This document shows, one piece after another, positions 42,380 to 47,060 of a DNA stretch of 47,060 nucleotides; position 1 is the stretch's first letter, and every line of letters starts with the position of its first letter. Below the pieces are notes generated by a model. It saw nothing but the letters and a program-made list of their open reading frames with translations. It was not told the DNA's origin and did not search any database. Made by a program: the position numbers and the translations under genes. This DNA comes from Pseudofrankia coriaricola (GTDB lineage Bacteria; Actinomycetota; Actinomycetes; Frankiales; Frankiaceae), in assembly GCF_001854805.1 (NCBI RefSeq), contig NZ_MBLO01000046.1, forward strand, positions 1 through 47,060, read 5' to 3'.

Positions 42380-42479
42380 ACAGCCACGTCGCGGGGCGTT
42401 GGCGCGGGTGACCGCGGTGCCAGCGCCCCGCGTGCTGTGCGGTGTCCTGCGCGATGCCCGAACCTCGGCGACGTCGGCG

Positions 42480-42511
42480 AGGGTGTCGTCGCGGATGGCC
42501 GCCGTGGTGAC
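42480..42511 (+). repeat. Third, degenerate 12-bp-spaced array
   Basis: AGGGTGTC at 42480, CGGATGGC at 42492 and GTGGTGAC at 42504 keep the 12-bp spacing of the other arrays with several mismatches to GCGATG(A/T)C. It lies 125 bp upstream of the integrase start. Confidence 0.45.
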
Positions 42512-42635
42512 AGCGGCCGGAACGCTGCGCGGTCATGGACCGGTTCATCTTTCCGCCACGGCCATTTGCCGAGGATTTTCACGCCCTCCCCAGTACCTGG
42601 TGCGCCCGCGGGCGGCTTTCTGCGAGCGCCGGCCG

Positions 42636-44339
42636 ATGAGGGGCTCGGTGTACAAACGGTGCGCGTGCAAGAACCCCGCGACCGGGAAGCAGTACGGCCG
42701 CAGCTGCCCGCTGGTGGCCCGCTCAGACCACGGCGGCTGGTGGTTCACGCACGACGTGCCGACAGGTCAGGCCGGCAAGCGCCACCGGCCCGCGGTCGGC
42801 CCGTTCCCGACGAAGGAGGCCGCCGACACCGCGTTGACGGCGTCCCTGGCCGAGCTGAACGCGGGCCTGCGCACGGAAACCCCCGCAGGGCTGACCGTCG
42901 GCCAGTACTTGGATGACTGGCTCGCGGGCAAGGTCAGCCTCGACCCGAGCACCGTCAAAGGCTACGCGGCACACATCCGCCTGTACCTGAGACCAGGCCT
43001 CGGCTATCTGCGCCTGACCGAACTCCGGGACCACCACGTCGAACAGCTCTACGCGGCGATGCGCCAGATCGGCCGCGACCTCAAAGGCAAGCGCCCTTCC
43101 CCGCTGCTGACCCGGCTGCTGGAGGCTCGCAAGGACGACCCGGCGCGGCGCAGGCGGCTCAGCCCTGCCCGGATCCACAGTGTGGCCACCACCCTGAACA
43201 ATGCCCTGAACAGCGCTGTCAAACGCCGCAAGATCCCGTACAACCCGGCCGAGCACGTCGAGCTCGAACCCGCCCGCGTACCCAAGCCACTCGCCTGGAC
43301 AGCCCCACGCGTCGCCGCCTGGGTCCGCACCGGGCGGCGCCCATCGAAGGTGATGGTCTGGACCCCGGCCCAAGCCGGCGCGTTCCTCGACTTCGTGATC
43401 GACGACCGCTTCTACCCGGTCTGGCACCTCGTCGCGCACCGCGCCCTGCGCCGCGGCGAAGTCGTCGCACTCGGCTGGGCGGAAACCGACCTGACCACGG
43501 CGACCGTCTACATCCGCGACAACCTACCCGACCCCGACGAGCTCGATGACCTCGACGACGACGAATGGCCCGACCCGAAAAGTGTCAGAGGAACACGGCC
43601 GATCAGCCTCGACCAGCAGAGCCTGCGCGTCCTGAACACCTGGCAGACCCGGCAGATCGAGGAACAAGAGCAGGCAGGCCCAGCCTGGATCGACAACGGC
43701 CGCGTCTTCACCCACCCCGATGGGCACCACCTACGCCCGGACGGCCTCAGCCAACGCTTCGGACGCCTCATCGACCGATTCAACAAGGTTCGTCATGAGC
43801 ACGCCACGAAAGGCTGGTCAGCGGACCACCTCGCCACCCGCCACCGGATGCCCGTCACTGTCATCGAGGTCGCCTTGGCCTTCGGCCCGCTGCCACCGAT
43901 CCGCTTCCATGATCTCAGACATACTGCCGCCAGTCTGACCTACCTGGCCACCCGCGACCTCAAGCTCGTCTCCGAACTCCTCGGCCATGCTTCCGTCCAT
44001 TTCACCGGCGACACCTACACCACCCTTTTCGAAGAAGTCGACCGCGACGCCGCCGAAGCGGTAGCCCGCCTCGTCCCCCGCCAGCTCCTCCCCAGCCCCA
44101 TCGAAAGAACGCCCGAAACAGAACGACCAACCTCACCCGAAGCCGAGCAGCCGGGCGCCTCCGAGACCGAGCGGCCGGGCGACCATGCGGTAGAACCATC
44201 GTCGCGGCCCAGGGTAGAGCTACCAAGCCTGCCCGACAGACAGCTGCCGAGGCCGGCCGGGACCGAGCCAGCGGACCCGCAGGAGGGCCAGCCATCCGGC
44301 CCGCACGAAACGCCATTGGGCGATGACTTCGGCCTCTGA
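42636..44339 (+). CDS. Tyrosine integrase of the mobilizable element (567 aa)
   Basis: The N-terminus has a Cys-containing arm-binding-like domain (MRGSVYKRCACKNPATGKQY, then HDVPTGQAGKRHRPAVGPF). A core-binding domain follows at about 90-230 (LTVGQYLDDWLAGKVSLDPS). The catalytic domain has the first Arg near 271 (HRALRRGEVVALGW), HDLRHTAASL near 425, ELLGHASVHFTGDTYTTLF near 450-462 with His and Tyr. The C-terminal 80 residues are a Pro/Glu-rich tail with ETERP repeats. The length and layout are typical of actinobacterial ICE/prophage integrases. ATG at 42636 chosen; the open frame upstream to 42282 overlaps another gene. Confidence 0.93.
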   Translation: MRGSVYKRCACKNPATGKQYGRSCPLVARSDHGGWWFTHDVPTGQAGKRHRPAVGPFPTKEAADTALTASLAELNAGLRTETPAGLTVGQYLDDWLAGKVSLDPSTVKGYAAHIRLYLRPGLGYLRLTELRDHHVEQLYAAMRQIGRDLKGKRPSPLLTRLLEARKDDPARRRRLSPARIHSVATTLNNALNSAVKRRKIPYNPAEHVELEPARVPKPLAWTAPRVAAWVRTGRRPSKVMVWTPAQAGAFLDFVIDDRFYPVWHLVAHRALRRGEVVALGWAETDLTTATVYIRDNLPDPDELDDLDDDEWPDPKSVRGTRPISLDQQSLRVLNTWQTRQIEEQEQAGPAWIDNGRVFTHPDGHHLRPDGLSQRFGRLIDRFNKVRHEHATKGWSADHLATRHRMPVTVIEVALAFGPLPPIRFHDLRHTAASLTYLATRDLKLVSELLGHASVHFTGDTYTTLFEEVDRDAAEAVARLVPRQLLPSPIERTPETERPTSPEAEQPGASETERPGDHAVEPSSRPRVELPSLPDRQLPRPAGTEPADPQEGQPSGPHETPLGDDFGL

Positions 44340-44568
44340 AACCAAGATCGAATGAATTTTGATCGATAGCGCCACCTGATCACGGCGCACACAGCAGGCA
44401 GGGTGGCGATGCCCCACCGACGATGATGTCCACGGTCGTCCACTGACCTTCACCCCCGTTGCAGGACGACTGGCGTGCGGCATCCCGCCAACGGCGGCTA
44501 CGGAGCGTTGAGACGAGTCGACCCACGGATTAAGAGATCTTGGTAATTTGTCCGTCTATGTCCGTGGA
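44340..44568. other. Region downstream of the integrase
   Basis: No gene or tRNA recognised. The attachment site of the element might be expected near here, but no duplicate of a core sequence was found within the window. Confidence 0.35.
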
Positions 44569-44866
44569 CCTGACTTCCCTCAAATTAGTGCGCACGTGCG
44601 CGGCCCGATGCAGCGGTCAAGATCGTAATGCTACGGACAGTGAGGCGCGGGTCCGGCGTGAGGGCTTGGCGCGAGAGTTGGTTGCCGATCTGTTGGTACA
44701 ACTGCCGCCCGTGTCGTGCGAGTGGATCTCCTTGTGGGCCCGGCGGCAGTCTCCGGCAACGACTCGGCGCCTCCGATTAGTGCACAATTTTCGTCGCTGG
44801 CGCCGGCGAAGCCGCAGGTCACAGCCTTACGATCTTGCGAGAAGAATCAACGTGAGGGAAGTCAGG
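44569..44866. mobile_element. 298-bp MITE-like element with 14-bp terminal inverted repeats
   Basis: CCTGACTTCCCTCA at 44569-44582 and its perfect complement at 44853-44866 bound the element. A second inverted pair, CAAGATCGTAA (44618-44628) and TTACGATCTTG (44827-44837), is nested inside. No transposase-size frame is present, so this would be non-autonomous. No target duplication is obvious. Confidence 0.65.
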
Positions 44867-44963
44867 CCCGACGCCGGCGCTGTACCTGCTCGACGCGGCG
44901 TACGAGGAGGGACCGGTCCTGGACGCCTGGCTCGACCGGGCCCGGTCGCTCGGCGGCTGGTGA
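44856..44963 (+). pseudogene. C-terminal remnant of an unidentified gene
   Basis: After the MITE-like edge the frame reads PALYLLDAAYEEGPVLDAWL, then DRARSLGGW and TGA, ending 4 bp before the flavin reductase start. It has the look of the C-terminus of a larger enzyme, possibly the oxygenase partner of the reductase, whose body is gone. The identity of the parent is not determined. Confidence 0.4.
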
Positions 44964-44967
44964 GTTC

Positions 44968-45486
44968 ATGACCGGCGCTTGGACCGAGGCTTCAGAGGGT
45001 GGTGGCCCGCTCGACGGGACCCTGCTCCGGCTGGCGTTCGGCTGCTTCCCGAGCGGCGTCACGGCGGTGTGCGCCATGGCCGATGGCCGGCCCACGGGCA
45101 TGGCGATGAGCTCCTTCACGTCGGTGTCGCTGGACCCACCACTCGTCTCCGTGTGCGTGGCGCACACCTCGACGACCTGGCCGGTGCTCGCCGTTCTCCC
45201 GCGGCTCGGGGTGAGCGTGCTCGCGCAGGACCACGGCCCGGTGGCCACGGCGCTGTCGGCCAAGAGAGGCGATCGGTTCGCCGAGGTCGCCTGGGCGGCG
45301 TCGACCACGGGCGCGGTGTTCGTGCACGGCTCGACCCTGTGGCTCGAGTGCGAGGTCGACCGCCAGGTGGCGGCCGGCGACCACGACATCGTCGTGCTGC
45401 GCATCCATGCGCTGCAGAGCCACCCGGAGGTCGCGCCGATGGTCTTCCACGCCAGTCGTTACCGTCAGCTCGGGCCGGCTCGGTGA
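44968..45486 (+). CDS. Flavin reductase-domain protein (172 aa)
   Basis: Flavin_Reduct family: LRLAFGCFPSGVTAVCAMAD, the flavin-binding MAMSSFTSVSLDPPLVSVCV, LPRLGVSVLAQDHG, FAEVAWAASTTGAVFVHGS, and DHDIVVLRIHALQSHPEVAP close to the end. Such proteins reduce FMN/FAD with NAD(P)H and hand it to a partner monooxygenase. Length is normal for the family. No oxygenase is left next to it except a possible 35-residue remnant, so its partner is missing here. The longer upstream open frame runs through the MITE-like element and is not real. Confidence 0.88.
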   Translation: MTGAWTEASEGGGPLDGTLLRLAFGCFPSGVTAVCAMADGRPTGMAMSSFTSVSLDPPLVSVCVAHTSTTWPVLAVLPRLGVSVLAQDHGPVATALSAKRGDRFAEVAWAASTTGAVFVHGSTLWLECEVDRQVAAGDHDIVVLRIHALQSHPEVAPMVFHASRYRQLGPAR

Positions 45487-45655
45487 GTCCCGGGCCGCTG
45501 CGAGCGGGCACAGGCCGCGAGGCTGGCCTTCGCCGTAGGGCACTCGTCGGGGCTGATCTGCGCCGCCACTGCCGGACGAGCTCGCCGACCGACCGGTTGC
45601 AGGTGCCCGAGCTGCCGCCATCCTGGTCCGCTGGCTGCCGTTTGGAGCGTTCCCG

Positions 45656-45908
45656 ATTTAGTAGACAATTCTATTATGCGGCCCGCATCACCATCCAGCT
45701 CCACCCCGCCACCGCCACCGGCCGTTCCCAGGCCGAGCGGATCGCCGCCGTCGACCGCCTCGCCGAAGCCCTCGGTACGACCGGCCACCACGCCGAACCG
45801 ACCCGCGCCGACCGGCGCGGCTTCGCCGGCTGCCACGAGGCCGACGGACAGCTGGCCGGCCACCCCCTGCACGTGTTCGCCCACCTCACTCGGGAGCCCA
45901 CCCCATGA
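45656..45908 (+). pseudogene. Small protein upstream of an IS21-type IstB, 5' lost
   Basis: AARITIQLHPATATGRSQAE, then AVDRLAEALGTTGHHAEP and LHVFAHLTREPTP read as a compact alpha/beta protein. Its stop overlaps the start of an IstB-like frame (ATGA). Small genes of this sort precede IstB in some actinobacterial elements. No start codon is available on its left side, so it is truncated. Confidence 0.45.
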
Positions 45909-45991
45909 CCCCCAGCCCACCCGTCGCGCTGATCGACCGCGCCGCCCTCGCCCAGACCCTGCGCGCCCTCAAGCTCTCCGGCATGCTCGAC
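45905..45991 (+). pseudogene. IstB-like (IS21 helper) N-terminal fragment
   Basis: The first 29 residues (MTPSPPVALIDRAALAQTLR, then ALKLSGMLD) match the beginning of IstB/DnaC-like ATPases of IS21 elements, in which L-K-L-x-G-M-L-D is well conserved. After GMLD the sequence changes abruptly, and no Walker motifs follow. A deletion or insertion boundary therefore lies at about 45992. Confidence 0.65.
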
Positions 45992-46006
45992 GGAAGCGCA
46001 CTCTAC

Positions 46007-46642
46007 CTAATCTTGATCACCCATCCGGAGAATAAGATTCGTAAAGTAGTCCACAACCGCCTTCGCGGTGCGCCGGTCATTGACGTCCACTAGTTGGGTG
46101 GCTGCGGCCAGAAGGAGAGCCGTAAGCGCATGTGCAGTTGAATCCGGCAATGGCGGCTTGCCGATAGTGAGCCCGCGAGAACCGCGCAAGTACCTTGCGT
46201 GACGCTCACGAAGAAACGTTGCAAACCCGGGTGGACCGTCTTCGGCGAAGCTGATGCGATCTAGGTCACGCTGCTTCCAGGTCTCCATCAGGTATGCCTT
46301 GGCGCCGGCTATGTAGATACGGAGTGGGTCCGTTTCACCGGCATTGATCGCCCTACGGGTCTCCCGCGCAGACACCTCCGAGTGTCTTGCCAAAGCTGAC
46401 TCGACCAGTGTCATAAACACTTCGCTCTTGCCACCGAACTGGTGGTAAATGCTGCCGACGCTGACACCAGATTCACGCACGATGTCGTCGATACTGGTGC
46501 CCTCATACCCGTTGCTGCCGAACAAGCGGCGAGCCGCGTCGAGCACAGCCCGTCGCGTCTCGGCGGACCGGCGCCATTCTCCCTTCCGGTCGCCATCCCG
46601 TCGACTTGAAGCGGAGGCGACGTCTTGCACCGGCTGACTCAC
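46007..46642 (-). CDS. TetR/AcrR-family regulator (211 aa)
   Basis: The DNA-binding domain (about 28-75) reads RRAVLDAARRLFGSNGYEGT, then SIDDIVRESGVSVGSIYHQF with GKSEVFMTLVE, the canonical TetR HTH. The ligand domain (about 85-205) is helical: LRIYIAGAKAYLMETWKQRD and ALTALLLAAATQLVDVNDRR. The target is unknown; no divergent partner gene is visible within 140 bp on its 5' side. GTG start with AGGTGA upstream. It ends about 15 bp from the IstB fragment, so the junction just missed its stop. Confidence 0.9.
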   Translation of the reverse strand: MSQPVQDVASASSRRDGDRKGEWRRSAETRRAVLDAARRLFGSNGYEGTSIDDIVRESGVSVGSIYHQFGGKSEVFMTLVESALARHSEVSARETRRAINAGETDPLRIYIAGAKAYLMETWKQRDLDRISFAEDGPPGFATFLRERHARYLRGSRGLTIGKPPLPDSTAHALTALLLAAATQLVDVNDRRTAKAVVDYFTNLILRMGDQD

Positions 46643-46784
46643 TGCTCACCTGTCCTTTCGGGATGCGACTGCCGATGTGCGCTCCAACACTTGTCTGACG
46701 AACCCGGCGCATCGCGGTGCTTGGTCCAGTCGTGCTGCTGCGATCCAGCAAGGTGAGTATCGGTACCCACATCCGCAGGCCTGC
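46643..46784. promoter_or_regulatory. Upstream region of the TetR gene
   Basis: Probably carries the TetR promoter and autoregulatory operator. No clear palindrome was identified by eye. Confidence 0.35.
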
Positions 46785-47060
46785 TTAGGCATGTGCTCCC
46801 TGGAGTCGTCCGCCTGAACCGGAAGGGGTTCGCGGTGCGATGTGCGCGGAACCCCTCCTGGTCAGTGTAGGGCAGGGGGAGCGGGACCGGTCGCGGGTCG
46901 AGAAGCTTGAGCGGCGCTGTTGCGTTGAGCCGGCCCGAGACATGGCGGGGGCGGGTGGTTGCCTGGTCAGACCTACATCCGCCAGTTGGGCGTTGATGTT
47001 GGGGTCTTGTAGATCGTCGTAAGAGAACAGGTGCCTGCCGCGCAGGGAGAATCGGGGTTC
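46785..47060 (-). CDS. Partial gene, C-terminal part of an unidentified protein
   Basis: The minus frame is open from the window edge to TAA. It begins GRHLFSYDDLQDPNINAQLA, which reads like genuine protein, then becomes Arg/Ser/Thr-rich. The start lies outside the window. No family recognised; the latter half may be a low-complexity tail or read past a frameshift. Confidence 0.35.
   Translation of the reverse strand, partial: EPRFSLRGRHLFSYDDLQDPNINAQLADVGLTRQPPAPAMSRAGSTQQRRSSFSTRDRSRSPCPTLTRRGSAHIAPRTPSGSGGRLQGAHA

Noticed and set aside
42282-42635. N-terminal extension of the integrase
   Set aside because: It would overlap the 394-aa gene and has no protein-like composition; the ATG at 42636 begins the recognisable N-terminal domain.
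44340-44568. tRNA gene as integration site of the mobilizable element
   Set aside because: I looked for a cloverleaf and T-loop sequence near the integrase and found none.
44716-44967. N-terminal extension of the flavin reductase through the MITE-like element
   Set aside because: The sequence is Arg/Ser-rich, crosses a terminal repeat, and family length is reached from the ATG at 44968.

Overview
This is a very GC-rich actinobacterial window. Codon usage, RIT-type recombinase trios, paired XRE/DUF397 genes and an FxLD lanthipeptide cluster suggest Frankia or a close relative; the genus is an inference. Almost nothing here looks like core genome. It reads as a genomic island in which mobile elements have landed in one another around a few intact cargo modules. 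No rRNA, tRNA or CRISPR array was seen.

Left part (1-13.2 kb): a Tn3 transposase remnant, a Clp-N-like protein, a secreted Trp-rich protein, and an intact IS1380-family element (2366-4099) with 13-bp inverted ends and a CTGAG target duplication that splits a small Cys-motif gene. A tyrosine integrase that has lost its catalytic Tyr follows. Next come five tyrosine-recombinase genes on the minus strand, best read as two RIT elements (A-B-C trios) fused by a deletion: A1-B1' joined to 'A2-B2(frameshifted)-C2. The fused element's outer ends lie in the integrase on one side and in a serine recombinase on the other. An IS630 fragment and a complete rve-type IS close the block.

Middle part (13.2-28.9 kb): an LRR-like protein; a two-gene unit with a large DUF262/DUF1524 protein ending in a RAMA-like domain (a GmrSD-type, type IV restriction candidate) and an unknown partner; and a complete class I lanthipeptide cluster of the FxLD family. 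The cluster runs, on the minus strand, FxLD-system methyltransferase, 53-aa precursor, GC-rich hairpin, LanB dehydratase, LanC cyclase, stand-alone thiopeptide-type (SpaB_C) protein and an unknown 385-aa protein. The last four genes overlap or nearly touch. A Zn-ribbon/HTH/TPR regulator is divergent from the methyltransferase and is followed by a pterin carbinolamine dehydratase gene.

Right part (28.9-44.4 kb): an integrative mobilizable or conjugative element. It has a pentapeptide-repeat membrane protein, a coiled-coil protein, a 1652-aa MobF relaxase/helicase with an inserted excisionase-like HTH, an unknown gene with a G9 tract, an XRE-DUF397 pair, a resolvase-like protein without its catalytic Ser, an unknown 394-aa protein and a tyrosine integrase. 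Three intergenic gaps in this element carry 8-bp GCGATG(A/T)C-like repeats at exact 12-bp spacing, a candidate oriT or iteron-type signal. No type IV secretion or FtsK/TraB gene is visible.

Right end (44.4-47.1 kb): a 298-bp MITE-like element, a flavin reductase gene behind a gene remnant, an IstB (IS21) fragment, a TetR regulator and the tail of an unidentified gene that runs off the window.
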